Origin: Paraburkholderia piptadeniae
GTDB lineage: Bacteria; Pseudomonadota; Gammaproteobacteria; Burkholderiales; Burkholderiaceae
Assembly: GCF_900007165.1 (NCBI RefSeq)
Contig: NZ_CYGY02000053.1
Span: forward strand, 1 to 62,223
DNA length: 62,223 nucleotides
Reading direction: 5' to 3'
Positions within the stretch are counted from its first letter, which is position 1. Each line of letters opens with the position of its first letter. The position numbers and the translations under genes were made by a program. The notes beneath the pieces are model-generated. The model had not been told where the DNA came from. It did no database searches and worked only from the letters and a program-made list of their open reading frames with translations. This document shows positions 35,766-44,467 of the stretch, piece by piece.

Positions 35766-36893
35766 ATGCCCAGCGACCTGCCGACCCCCACCGACGCGCT
35801 CAAGGCCGTCGCGGACCCGGAGCACAATCCGCTCGGCACGGCCGGTATCGAGTTCGTCGAATTCGCCGCGCGCCATCCGCAGGTGCTGGCCGATACCCTC
35901 GTGAAGCTCGGCTTCAAGCCGATCGCGCGTCACATCAGCAAGGACGTAACGCTGTTCCGCCAGGCCGACATGAATTTCCTGCTGAACGCCGAGCCGGATT
36001 CGTTCGCCGAGCGTTATGCGGAGGAATACGGCGCGGGCATTTGCGCGATCGGCATTCGCGTCGCCGATGCGCAGCGCGCTTACGACCGCGCGATCGAACT
36101 GGGCGCGTGGGCATTCGAAGGCGAGCGCGTCGGCAAGGGCGAACTGGTGATCCCGGCCATTCAGGGCATCGGCGATTCGCACATTTATTTCGTCGACCGC
36201 TGGCGCGGACGCGGAGGGCAGAAGGGCGGTCTCGGCGACATCTCCATCTTCGACATCGACTTCCGTCCGATCGAGGTCAGCACCGCGCAGGCCGATCTGA
36301 GCCACGCGGGCACGGGGCTCGTCGCCGTCGATCATCTGACGCAAACAGTCGGCGCGGGCCGCATGCAGGAATGGCTCGACTTCTATCGCGATCTGCTCAA
36401 CTTCCGCGAGATTCACGAGTTGCATGCGAACTGGCACGTGTCGGCGGAATCGCGCGTGATGGTGTCGCCGTGCGGCGCGATCCGCATTCCGCTCTACGAG
36501 GAAGGCACGCCGCGCACGAGCCTGATGCACGAGTATCTGCCCGATCATCCGGGCGAAGGCGTGCAGCACATCGCGCTCGCCACCGACGATATCTTCGCGT
36601 GCGTCGACCGGCTGCTCGCGAACGGCATCGAACTCGTGGAGCCGCCGCCGCGCTACTACGATCAGATCGATGCGCGCTTGCCGGGGCATGGACTCGATAT
36701 CGAGCGGCTCAAGCGCGGGCGAATTCTCGTCGATGGCGAGATCGGCGCCGATGGCGTGCCGCAACTGTTCTTCCAGACTTTCGTGCTGCGGCGCGAAGGG
36801 GAAATCTTCTTCGAAATCGTACAGCGCAAAGGCCATCACGGTTTCGGCGAGGGCAATCTCAGCGCGCTTGCGCAGGCGCGCGCCGCTACATAA
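35766..36893 (+). CDS. hppD: 4-hydroxyphenylpyruvate dioxygenase
   Basis: A 375-residue two-VOC-domain protein. Fe(II) ligands are His190 (VDHLTQ), His268 (VQHIAL) and Glu350 (FFEIVQRKGHHGFGEGN). It converts 4-hydroxyphenylpyruvate to homogentisate in tyrosine catabolism. GGAGA lies 5 nt before ATG 35766, favouring it over ATG 35754. No homogentisate genes are adjacent. Similar folds occur in the C-terminal half of some 3-dehydroshikimate dehydratases, but those have an extra TIM-barrel domain, absent here. Confidence 0.88.
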   Translation: MPSDLPTPTDALKAVADPEHNPLGTAGIEFVEFAARHPQVLADTLVKLGFKPIARHISKDVTLFRQADMNFLLNAEPDSFAERYAEEYGAGICAIGIRVADAQRAYDRAIELGAWAFEGERVGKGELVIPAIQGIGDSHIYFVDRWRGRGGQKGGLGDISIFDIDFRPIEVSTAQADLSHAGTGLVAVDHLTQTVGAGRMQEWLDFYRDLLNFREIHELHANWHVSAESRVMVSPCGAIRIPLYEEGTPRTSLMHEYLPDHPGEGVQHIALATDDIFACVDRLLANGIELVEPPPRYYDQIDARLPGHGLDIERLKRGRILVDGEIGADGVPQLFFQTFVLRREGEIFFEIVQRKGHHGFGEGNLSALAQARAAT

Positions 36894-36922
36894 GCGGCCC
36901 TGTTTCGGGCGATTGCCGCGCT

Positions 36923-37555
36923 TTACTTCTTCGACGTATTGTTGCCCTTGCCCGCATGAGGCAGATCGGCGTTCGTCGCCATCCACAGCACTTCGGCGTC
37001 TTCTTCGCTCGTCGAGACGGCCGCATGACCCGTGCGGCTGTCGAAATAGAGGCTGTCGCCCGCGTTCAGATGCGTCGGCGCATACAGTTCCGAATACAGG
37101 CACACGCTGCCGCTGATCACGTACAGAAACTCTTCGCCTTCGTGGCGGCCCCAGTCGTCGAAGGCGTCGAGCGTGTGCGCCGTGATGCGGATGCGAAACG
37201 GCAGCATCGCCTTGTGCGCGAGGTCCGTCGCCAGCAGTTCCATCTGATAGCCGCGATACGCGTGCCGCTGGCCCGCGTCCTTGCGCGTGAGCGCGCGCCG
37301 GCCGCTCGCGTTGACCTTCGGCGTCGAGCCGAACAGTTCGCCGAGATCGATCTTCAGGCCCACGACGATTTTTTGCAGCACGTCGAATGTCGGCGACATC
37401 AGGCCGTTTTCGATTTTCGACAACGTGGAGCGCGACACGCCGCACAAACGGCTGGCCGTTTCGAGCGTCAGGTCGTGTGCGAGCCGCGCGGCACGCACGC
37501 GCCGGCCGAGGTCCGACGTCGAGGTTTCAGGCGACTTGGTGAGTGAGGTGTCCAT
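36923..37555 (-). CDS. XRE-cupin transcriptional regulator
   Basis: A 210-residue regulator. An XRE HTH occupies residues about 16-70 (LTLETASRLCGVSRSTLSKIENG), followed by a C-terminal cupin fold (GEEFLYVISGSVCLYSE, LNAGDSLYFDSRTGHA). This architecture is common for regulators of amino-acid and polyamine catabolism such as PuuR. It is divergent from the aldehyde dehydrogenase at 37892, with a 7-bp inverted repeat between them, so it probably controls the 37892-40695 genes. ATG 37555 is chosen because the extension upstream is Arg-rich without structure. Confidence 0.85.
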   Translation of the reverse strand: MDTSLTKSPETSTSDLGRRVRAARLAHDLTLETASRLCGVSRSTLSKIENGLMSPTFDVLQKIVVGLKIDLGELFGSTPKVNASGRRALTRKDAGQRHAYRGYQMELLATDLAHKAMLPFRIRITAHTLDAFDDWGRHEGEEFLYVISGSVCLYSELYAPTHLNAGDSLYFDSRTGHAAVSTSEEDAEVLWMATNADLPHAGKGNNTSKK

Positions 37556-37845
37556 GAGCGTGAATGACAATGCGGCGTGGCGCTTTCGGGCATTTCGGGG
37601 CGGTTTCCGATCATAACATCCGCGTGTCCGCGCACCCTTGCGCGGCGTGCGGCAAGTACCGCCGTGCCGGCGAATTTCCGATCTGAAACGAACCCGGACA
37701 GTGTGCACGAGCGCCATTCACGCTGAAAAGCGCTCGACACGAAAACTCGGGAAAACCCTCATATTTCCCTTGTTTTATGAATCCGCGGAATCGCGCAAGA
37801 ACGTGTCGCAGCGCCGCTTGTCGCCAGAAATCACGGCGTGTATAG

Positions 37846-37877
37846 TTTCCGAACTTACTTTTGTTTCGTATCGGAAA
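37846..37877. promoter_or_regulatory. inverted repeat upstream of the amaB-like gene
   Basis: TTTCCGA (37846-37852) and TCGGAAA (37871-37877) are perfect complements separated by 18 bp, ending 14 bp before the dehydrogenase start. A TATAGT lies at 37841-37846. It is a candidate operator of the divergent XRE-cupin regulator. The rest of 37556-37845 holds no gene that I recognise. Confidence 0.5.
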
Positions 37878-37891
37878 TCAAAGGAATCCAG

Positions 37892-39391
37892 ATGAACGCA
37901 TCGAGCATCCTTGCCGAACTCGGCATTACGAACGCCGCACAAGCAGGCGATATCGCCGTCCATTCCCCCATCACGGGCGAACTCATCGGCCGGGTGGCGA
38001 GCCGCACCGCGGCGGAAGTCGATACCGTGCTGGCCAACGCGAAGCAGGCATTCGAGCAGTGGCGCAATGTTCCCGCGCCTCGCCGCGGCGAACTCGTGCG
38101 CATCCTCGGCCAGAAGCTGCGCGAGAAGAAACAGGCGCTCGGCAGCATCATCACGCTGGAGACGGGCAAGATCCTTCAGGAAGGCCTCGGCGAAGTGCAG
38201 GAGATGATCGACATCTGCGATTTCGCTGTCGGTCTGTCGCGCCAGCTATACGGCCTCACGATCGCATCGGAGCGCCCCGGCCACCGGATGGCCGAAACGT
38301 GGCATCCAATGGGCACCTGCGTCGTCATCTCGGCGTTCAATTTCCCGGCGGCCGTGTGGTCGTGGAATGCGGCGCTCGCGCTCGTTTGCGGCAATGCCGT
38401 GGTCTGGAAGCCGTCGGAGAAAACGCCGCTGACGGCGCTCGCCGTGAACCACATCCTCGACGAAGCGCTGAAGGAATTCGGCGATGCGCCCGCGGGCCTC
38501 ACGACCGTCGTCATTGGCGGGCGCGATGTCGGCGCAAAGCTGGTTGCGGACCCGCGTGCGTCGATCGTCAGCGCGACGGGCAGCACGGAAATGGGCCGCA
38601 CGGTCGGCGTCGAAGTGGCGAAGCGCTTCGGCCGCTCGCTGCTCGAACTCGGCGGCAACAACGCGGGCATCGTCGCGCAGACGGCGGATCAGGAGCTCGC
38701 GCTACGCGGCATCCTGTTCTCGGCGGTCGGCACGGCGGGGCAGCGTTGCACGTCGTTGCGACGCCTGTTCGTGCACGAGAGCGTGTACGAGCAGACCGTC
38801 GAGCGGCTGAAGCAGCTCTATGCGAAGGTGCCGATCGGCAATCCGCTCGAAAAGGGCACGCTGATGGGGCCGCTGATCGACAAGCAGTCGTTTGCGCGCA
38901 TGCAGGAAGCGCTGCAACAGGCGGCGGTCGAGGGCGGCAAGGTGTTCGGCGGCGAGCGCGTCGAAGTGAAGGGCTATGAGGGCGGCTATTACGTGCGTCC
39001 CGCGCTCGTCGAAATGCCGTCGCAAACGGCCGTCGTGTTGAAGGAGACGTTTGCGCCCATTCTCTACGTGCTGCGCTACAAGGACTTCGACGATGCGATC
39101 GCGGGCAACAACGCGGCGCATCACGGCCTGTCGTCGTGTGTGTTCACGACCGACCTGCGCGAAGCCGAGCGCTTCACGTCGGACTCGGGCAGCGATTGCG
39201 GCATCGCGAACGTCAACATCGGACCGAGCGGCGCGGAAATCGGCGGCGCGTTCGGCGGCGAGAAGGAAACGGGCGGCGGACGCGAATCCGGCTCGGATGC
39301 GTGGAAGGCCTACATGCGACGCGCGACGAACACCGTCAATTATTCGTCGGCACTGCCGCTTGCTCAAGGCATCGACTTTAATCTCGGCTGA
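37892..39391 (+). CDS. amaB: AmaB-like aldehyde dehydrogenase (piperideine-6-carboxylate dehydrogenase)
   Basis: A 499-residue NAD-dependent dehydrogenase of the ALDH7 (antiquitin) group. Catalytic Glu252 is in LLELGGNNA and Cys286 in GQRCTS; ISAFNFPAAVWSWNAALALVCGNA and NVNIGPSGAEIGGAFGGEKETGGGRESG are diagnostic of ALDH7. It oxidises alpha-aminoadipate semialdehyde/P6C to alpha-aminoadipate in lysine catabolism. AAAGGA precedes ATG 37892. The next gene encodes an FAD oxidase, as in the Pseudomonas amaAB pair. Confidence 0.83.
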   Translation: MNASSILAELGITNAAQAGDIAVHSPITGELIGRVASRTAAEVDTVLANAKQAFEQWRNVPAPRRGELVRILGQKLREKKQALGSIITLETGKILQEGLGEVQEMIDICDFAVGLSRQLYGLTIASERPGHRMAETWHPMGTCVVISAFNFPAAVWSWNAALALVCGNAVVWKPSEKTPLTALAVNHILDEALKEFGDAPAGLTTVVIGGRDVGAKLVADPRASIVSATGSTEMGRTVGVEVAKRFGRSLLELGGNNAGIVAQTADQELALRGILFSAVGTAGQRCTSLRRLFVHESVYEQTVERLKQLYAKVPIGNPLEKGTLMGPLIDKQSFARMQEALQQAAVEGGKVFGGERVEVKGYEGGYYVRPALVEMPSQTAVVLKETFAPILYVLRYKDFDDAIAGNNAAHHGLSSCVFTTDLREAERFTSDSGSDCGIANVNIGPSGAEIGGAFGGEKETGGGRESGSDAWKAYMRRATNTVNYSSALPLAQGIDFNLG

Positions 39392-39400
39392 TCGTGAAGG

Positions 39401-39433
39401 GCGGCGCGCATTTTTCACACTGCGCGCCGCTTT
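39401..39433 (+). terminator. hairpin after amaB
   Basis: GCGGCGCGCA (39401-39410) and TGCGCGCCGC (39421-39430) form a perfect 10-bp stem, followed by TTTCTC. It lies between amaB and the FAD oxidoreductase gene and may attenuate read-through. Confidence 0.7.
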
Positions 39434-39522
39434 CTCGTACCTAAACCGCTGCCTCGCATTCTTCAACCTGTCGCGGACTTGCGCATTCGATGTCCGCTGA
39501 ACCGCTTCGTCTGGAGTGGCAC

Positions 39523-40695
39523 GTGAGTTCGAAAGTCGTCATTGTCGGTGGAGGCGTGATCGGCAGTTCGATCGCGTATTTTTTGCGGCTGTCGGACCCG
39601 ACGGTCAGCGTCACGGTGATCGAGCGCGATCCGGCTTATACGCGGTCGTCGTCGGCACTGTCGGCGGCGTCGATCCGGCAGCAGTTCTCGACGCCGCTGT
39701 CGATCCAGATGTCGCTGTACGGAATCGAGTTCTTGCGATCGATCGGCGAGCGGCTGGAGGTCGACGGCGCGAAGCCCGCGATCGATCTGTACGAAGGCGG
39801 CTATCTGTTTCTCGCGACGCCTTCCGGCGAGGCGACGTTGCGCGAGAACCATGCGTTGCAAACGAGCCTTGGCGCCGATATCACGCTGCTCGACAAGCCT
39901 TCGCTCGGCGCGCGCTTTCCTTGGCTCAACACGGACGATCTGAGCGCGGGTGCACTCGGCGAAACGGGCGAGGGCTGGTTCGACGGCTATGGGCTCGTTC
40001 AGGCGCTGCGCAAGAAGGCACAAGCGCTCGGCGCGCGCTATATCGCCGACGACGTGACCGCGTTGAATCGCGAAGGCCGCTGCATCACGGGCGTCGTGAC
40101 TTCACGCGGCGAGACGTATGCGTGCGATGTCATCGTGAACGCGGCGGGCCCGTGGGCGCGGCGTGTGGCATCGTTGGCGGGCATCGACATTCCTGTGTTC
40201 GCGCGCCGCCGCAGCATCTTCAACGTGAGTTCGCCGGCGAAGCTCGAACGCTGTCCGCTGTTGATCGACCCGACGGGCGTGTACTTCCGTCCCGAGGGCG
40301 CGACGTTCATTTGCGGGACTTCGCCTTCGCCGGACAACGACCCTGATGATCTGCCGCTCGATGAAGTCGATCACGCGCTATTCGACGACGTGATCTGGCC
40401 GACGCTCGCGCATCGTGTGCCGCAGTTCGAGGCGCTGCGTGTCGAGCATTGCTGGTCCGGGTACTACGAGTACAACGTGTTCGATCAGAACGCGATCATC
40501 GGACATCATCCCGAAGTCGACAACTGCATCTTCGCCAATGGGTTCAGTGGGCATGGATTGCAGCAGGGGCCTGCTACGGGACGCGGCGTCAGCGAACTCA
40601 TTTTGCGCGGGCGCTATTTGACGCTCGATCTGTCGGCGCTCGGCTTTGATCGTGTGCTGGAGAACCGGCCGATCGTGGAGAAGAATGTCGTTTGA
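39523..40695 (+). CDS. FAD-dependent oxidoreductase (DAO family), possible pipecolate oxidase
   Basis: A 390-residue flavoprotein. The N-terminal FAD motif is VVIVGGGVIGSS and the family has the FOXRED1/sarcosine-oxidase-like layout: RSSSALSAASIRQQFS near residue 40 and GFSGHGLQQGPATGRG near the end. GGAG lies 6 nt before GTG 39523; ATG 39490 is an alternative. Next to amaB it is likely to oxidise L-pipecolate or a related imino/amino acid to feed the dehydrogenase. This rests on context and fold, not on specific residues. Confidence 0.72.
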   Translation: MSSKVVIVGGGVIGSSIAYFLRLSDPTVSVTVIERDPAYTRSSSALSAASIRQQFSTPLSIQMSLYGIEFLRSIGERLEVDGAKPAIDLYEGGYLFLATPSGEATLRENHALQTSLGADITLLDKPSLGARFPWLNTDDLSAGALGETGEGWFDGYGLVQALRKKAQALGARYIADDVTALNREGRCITGVVTSRGETYACDVIVNAAGPWARRVASLAGIDIPVFARRRSIFNVSSPAKLERCPLLIDPTGVYFRPEGATFICGTSPSPDNDPDDLPLDEVDHALFDDVIWPTLAHRVPQFEALRVEHCWSGYYEYNVFDQNAIIGHHPEVDNCIFANGFSGHGLQQGPATGRGVSELILRGRYLTLDLSALGFDRVLENRPIVEKNVV

Positions 40696-40738
40696 CGGTG
40701 GTCTTGATGATGATGGTGGTGGTGTCTGCGGCGGCAGG

Positions 40739-41248
40739 CTAGAACAGATGCTTCAGCAAGCCCAACGGCCCACCACCTTGCACCCACACACGAGACACCA
40801 CGAACCAGGCGCCCGCCCAGGACGCGGCGACAACGATCAGATCGCAATGTCCGCTATTCCACAGGTTCAGCGAATGACGACCTAGTATCCAGGGCACGCC
40901 CAAAGGATTGGGCCAGTCGGCGAGCAGATGCATCACGCCGCCGCAAGCAAATCCAAACGCGACGGCAGCAGCCGGATGATGTCCCATCGCATGCCACGAA
41001 AAGAACAGCATCGCGATCCAGCCGACGCCCCAATGCGTGGCCGTACGATGCGTGATCCAGAGACGCCGCTTGCGTGACCACCACGCCACTTCGAGCCAGT
41101 CGGGCGCCGTCGCGCCGGCGAGCCCCGCTGCAAACGCCAGCCAGATCCACACGTGAAAATGGCCGCGGTATCCGTAGCGCGCAGCCAGTGCCGCGGAGAT
41201 CGCTCCGGCTGCCCAACCTGTCGCGTGATGTGCGTTGCTCGATGCCAT
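40739..41248 (-). CDS. YdjM/DUF457-type membrane metal-dependent hydrolase
   Basis: A 169-residue integral membrane protein with about four hydrophobic segments. His/Asp residues typical of the family occur in NAHHATGW, APDWLEV, ITHRTATHW and GGVMHLLADWPNP. YdjM-like proteins are putative phospholipase/hydrolase-like membrane proteins with unknown substrate. ATG 41248 gives the usual N-terminus just before NAHHATG. It stands alone. Confidence 0.75.
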   Translation of the reverse strand: MASSNAHHATGWAAGAISAALAARYGYRGHFHVWIWLAFAAGLAGATAPDWLEVAWWSRKRRLWITHRTATHWGVGWIAMLFFSWHAMGHHPAAAVAFGFACGGVMHLLADWPNPLGVPWILGRHSLNLWNSGHCDLIVVAASWAGAWFVVSRVWVQGGGPLGLLKHLF

Positions 41249-41311
41249 TGATGTCTCGCGCCGATGCACGACGCGGAAAAACACGGGCGGCCATCTTCGC
41301 AGAAGCATGCG

Positions 41312-41341
41312 CAAAAAAATAGCCCGCAACTTTCGCGGGCT
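41312..41341 (-). terminator. terminator of the small lipoprotein gene
   Basis: AGCCCGC (41321-41327) pairs with GCGGGCT (41335-41341). Read on the minus strand it is followed by ATTTTTTT. It lies 36 bp past the stop of the lipoprotein gene at 41377. Confidence 0.82.
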
Positions 41342-41376
41342 CATGCGTGGGGCCTGCTGTTACGAAGACTTACACA

Positions 41377-41715
41377 TCATGTCGTGCAGCGCGCGATGGC
41401 AAAGCGCAGTTCTTCTTCAGGCGGATCGTCGCCCGTGCCGCGTACGACCTTGATGACGGAGCCGTTGCCCGAAGGCGTCAGTGAAATGAAATACGAACTG
41501 TTCGACGAAGAGCCGATCGTCAGATCGGTCACGCCATTGTTCTTCGAAACGTGCACGCGCGACAGCCGGCTGTTGAGGCAGCGTGCGATTTCGGATGCGG
41601 GACGCGCCGACGATGCATAGACCATCGGTTCGGCTGAAGCGCCGGATTCAGGGCCGCGCGACGATCCGCATGCAGCGAGAACGGCCAGGGGGGCGAGAAG
41701 GATGAGTCGTTTCAT
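41377..41715 (-). CDS. small lipoprotein, 112 aa
   Basis: A 112-residue protein with a type II signal peptide, MKRLILLAPLAVLAACGSS, with lipobox LAAC. The mature part has a Ser-rich linker and a small beta-type domain (SSYFISLTPSGNGSVIKVVRG). Similar small lipoproteins of unknown function are common in Burkholderia. It is transcribed alone and ends with a clear terminator. Confidence 0.72.
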   Translation of the reverse strand: MKRLILLAPLAVLAACGSSRGPESGASAEPMVYASSARPASEIARCLNSRLSRVHVSKNNGVTDLTIGSSSNSSYFISLTPSGNGSVIKVVRGTGDDPPEEELRFAIARCTT

Positions 41716-41939
41716 GATGATGTCGTCGGCGTCTCCATGCGGCGGGATCGTAGGGCGCGAGCGGAATGCAATGCGTCGCGACACGACCGCTTGCGTCGCG
41801 GCGACGTTCATTCAACTTCCATTCATCGAATGATCCGTCGACGATTGCAAACGGCCCACATCGAAGTATAGCCACGCGAGTCGCGTGCAATTGCCACATC
41901 GTGTTAGAAATTGAATCGAAGCGCAACGTCGCCCGCCGT

Positions 41940-42362
41940 CTAGAAGCGATTGAAGTACGCAACGCCAACCATCGTGCCGCCCGCGTTGCGGCTGTAGGTG
42001 ATCGCCCAGTTGCCCAGCAGCGCGCCCGTCAATGCGCCCAGTGCATCCGCCGTCAGGTCCTTGTATGAAAAGCCGGAGGTGCGGCACGTGCCGTCGACGA
42101 TTTCTTTCAGCAAGCCCGGCACCGTGCCGATCGACGTTCCGTAGACAACCGGGTGTTGCGTGTCGCGCGCGAGGTACGCGCCCAGTGCGCCAAACGGCGC
42201 CGATACCGCGAAGTGCGTGAGTTTGTCCGAACCTGTCCAGCTATCCGATGTTTGCAAACGCCAGCCGCCGCGTGAGCCATTGCAATCGAAACCCGCCTTG
42301 GCCGCCGAACTGGCGGCCAGCATCAGGGCGAGCGCGGTCGCTCGCTTCAATGTCGTCGTCAT
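41940..42362 (-). CDS. exported YfiM/DUF2279-like protein
   Basis: A 140-residue protein with a signal peptide (ALALMLAASSAAKA). After it comes a DKLTHFAVSAPFGALGAYLA segment and later DLTADALGALTGALLGNWA, matching the DUF2279/YfiM pattern of a conserved DK..HF motif and glycine-rich helices. It is probably an inner-membrane-associated periplasmic protein; the role is unknown. Confidence 0.68.
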   Translation of the reverse strand: MTTTLKRATALALMLAASSAAKAGFDCNGSRGGWRLQTSDSWTGSDKLTHFAVSAPFGALGAYLARDTQHPVVYGTSIGTVPGLLKEIVDGTCRTSGFSYKDLTADALGALTGALLGNWAITYSRNAGGTMVGVAYFNRF

Positions 42363-42524
42363 ATGCTCTCCGATGTTGTTTTGAGTCGCGCGTCTTCTGT
42401 CAGAGACTTCCTGCGCTCGTACGCATTTAACGACAAACGAAGAGAATTTATTAGCAAACCGAAGGAAATACGTTAAACAATGTGTCAGACGACGGCGAGA
42501 CCGGGCGAAAGCCGCCGCGTGAAA

Positions 42525-42561
42525 GATAAAAACGCGCGCGTCCGACTGTACGCGCGCGTTT
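42525..42561 (-). terminator. terminator of the porin at 42628
   Basis: AAACGCGCGCGT (42530-42541) and ACGCGCGCGTTT (42550-42561) form a 12-bp perfect stem; on the minus strand TTTTTATC follows. Confidence 0.82.
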
Positions 42562-42627
42562 GCCGTCGAGGACGGAGCCGGCTGATCTTTGCGCCCCGTC
42601 TTCGCGAATACCTGCTTGGATAACTGC

Positions 42628-43782
42628 TTAGAAGCGGTGACGCAGACCCACTGCCACGGCGGTCTGGTTTTGCGTCGACGACGGCGTCAGCGTGTTGATC
42701 GCTGCGACGTTCTCGCCGAAGTTGCCGAGCTTGCCCGAAGCGTGCTGGTAGACGCCTTCCAGGTACACGTCAGTGCGCTTGCTCAGCGAGTAGTCGCCTT
42801 GCAGCGAAACCGTGTGCCACTTCGGCGAACCCGAGCCGTTCGAACCCGACACCTTGCCGTCCGTGAACGTGTACGCGGCGGCGAGCGCGAGAGCCGGCGT
42901 CAGTTCGTAGCGGCCGTTCACTTCGTAGTTGTCCATGTGCAGGTTCGTGCCCGCCAGACCGTTGATGAACGTGCCGCCCACATTCGCGCTCTGCAGGTTG
43001 TCCAGTTGCGTGTGCGTCCACAGCAGGCCGACGGTTGCCGGACCATACGTATAGTTCGCGCCGACGCCATACGAGCGCTGCGTCTGTGCCGCCAGTTGCG
43101 CTGCGCCGCCCTGGCCTGTCGAGATCGCGCCGTTGGTGTTGTTGCTGCCCGCGTTGTTCAGTTGCAGGTAAGCCGCCGCGATGTTCAACGGGCCGTTCTT
43201 GTACGAAGCGCCCGCGCTCCATGCCCGGTTGTCCGCGAAGCCGTTAGCTTCGTTCGAGAAGCCATACAGGCCGCCGAATTGCAGGCCGGCGTAGTTCGCG
43301 CTCGTGTACTTGACTGCGTTCTTGATCGAGAACGAGTTGTCGAGGTTGTCGTTGTCGAACGGGTGGCCGGCCAGGTTGTTGCCGAAGCCCGAACCTGCTG
43401 CCGACAGCGGCGCCAGGTAGTCGACCATCGAGTCGTACTGGCGGCCGAGGGTCAGCGTACCGAACTGGTTGCTCTGCAGCCCGACGTAAGCCTGACGGTT
43501 GAACAGCGTGTTGTTTTCCTTCAGGCCGCCGTTGTTCAGGTCGAAGCCGTTTTCCAACGTGAAGATTGCATGCAGGCCGTTACCCAGGTCTTCGCTGCCG
43601 CGCAGGCCGAAGTACGTGTCCGAGACCGTGCCGCTGCCTTGCTGCCAGTTGCTGTGACCAGCCTGGTTGTTCGTGTAGACGAGGCCCGCATCCAGCGTGC
43701 CGTACAGCGTCACGCTGCTTTGCGCGTTGGCCGTTGCTGCGAATGCACCGAGAATGCCCGCGACGATAAGGGTTTTTTTCAT
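42628..43782 (-). CDS. OmpC-type general porin
   Basis: A 384-residue outer-membrane porin. The signal peptide ends AATANAQ, the first strand is SSVTLYGTLDAGLVYT, the conserved YFGLRGSEDLGNGLHAIFTLENGF block is present, and the protein ends GLRHRF with the C-terminal Phe. GGAG lies upstream of ATG 43782. It differs substantially from the porin at 18031, so the two likely serve different conditions. The promoter and leader lie in the 685-bp gap upstream. Confidence 0.92.
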   Translation of the reverse strand: MKKTLIVAGILGAFAATANAQSSVTLYGTLDAGLVYTNNQAGHSNWQQGSGTVSDTYFGLRGSEDLGNGLHAIFTLENGFDLNNGGLKENNTLFNRQAYVGLQSNQFGTLTLGRQYDSMVDYLAPLSAAGSGFGNNLAGHPFDNDNLDNSFSIKNAVKYTSANYAGLQFGGLYGFSNEANGFADNRAWSAGASYKNGPLNIAAAYLQLNNAGSNNTNGAISTGQGGAAQLAAQTQRSYGVGANYTYGPATVGLLWTHTQLDNLQSANVGGTFINGLAGTNLHMDNYEVNGRYELTPALALAAAYTFTDGKVSGSNGSGSPKWHTVSLQGDYSLSKRTDVYLEGVYQHASGKLGNFGENVAAINTLTPSSTQNQTAVAVGLRHRF

Positions 43783-44467
43783 GCTTTATTACTCCGAGAC
43801 TTTGCGTGGAGATCGCAATACAGAACACGTGCTGCGATGCGTGCTGTCGATCCGGAGCGAAGTGTATTACCGATATGCATTCGCTTATTTCCATCTGATG
43901 CAACAATACTTTCCAGAATCGGGAATAGATGGATTAACGCCGCTAAGTGTTCTTCTTTAAAGGATTTTTTGAATTCGATGCGTATCGGGCGGGGTACTGT
44001 CAATCAATCGATTGTTGCGCCAGTGCGACGCCGAGGGTCGGAACCGCTCGGGTTAACCCGCTGTAAGCCGTTTTCAGCCGCATCTGCAAGCGTCGATTCA
44101 TGCGATTTCTGGAAAGGTACTGTTCCAAGCAATGGACTCGAACCGGGCAGGCGTAGCTTATAGAATCCGTATACCCCTTGACCAAGGGTTGTCTTTTTCA
44201 TCTGTTTTTTTACGCGGCCTTCGGGCCGCTTTTTTTGCGCGATTCAAATGCGAGCCAGGTCATTTGAATAAGTCGGAATAGACTATTTCGTAAATCGATA
44301 GCAAATCCGATCGAACTTTTTATTTGCGCGCAAATTGCCGTCGTTTTCTTGTCCTGTCGTTATAGGCATGGCCCTTGGCCGGGTTTGCCACGGCATGCGC
44401 GGGTAGAATGCGTGCCTTCGCGCCGAAATCCCTCGATGGCGCCCGACGAAACGCGAGCATCACCACA
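43783..44467. other. long gene-free region upstream of the porin
   Basis: Between the divergent porin (minus) and the gene at 44468 I find no protein gene that I can support. The first 150 bp are AT-rich, as expected of the porin promoter. On the minus strand, 44130-44188 contains a D-arm-like TTGGTCAAGG and a T-loop-like GGTTCGAGTCC, but the stems do not pair. The plus strand ends in a strong terminator at 44214, which suggests that an unannotated plus-strand transcript exists here. Confidence 0.5.
44214..44236 (+). terminator. strong UUCG-loop terminator with no assigned gene
   Basis: GCGGCC (44214-44219) and GGCCGC (44224-44229) flank a TTCG tetraloop, followed by seven T residues (44230-44236). 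No coding gene on the plus strand precedes it within 430 bp. Confidence 0.85.

Noticed and set aside
35766..36893. 3-dehydroshikimate dehydratase (QuiC/QsuB-like), suggested by the neighbouring pca genes
   Set aside because: The protein has only two VOC domains with the HPPD ligand motifs and lacks the N-terminal TIM barrel.
40700..40740. GAT/GGT-rich simple repeat after the FAD oxidoreductase gene
   Set aside because: Only a few trinucleotide units, without tandem order or a likely function.
44128..44188. Functional tRNA gene
   Set aside because: The D- and T-loop words are present, but neither the acceptor, anticodon nor T stem can pair.
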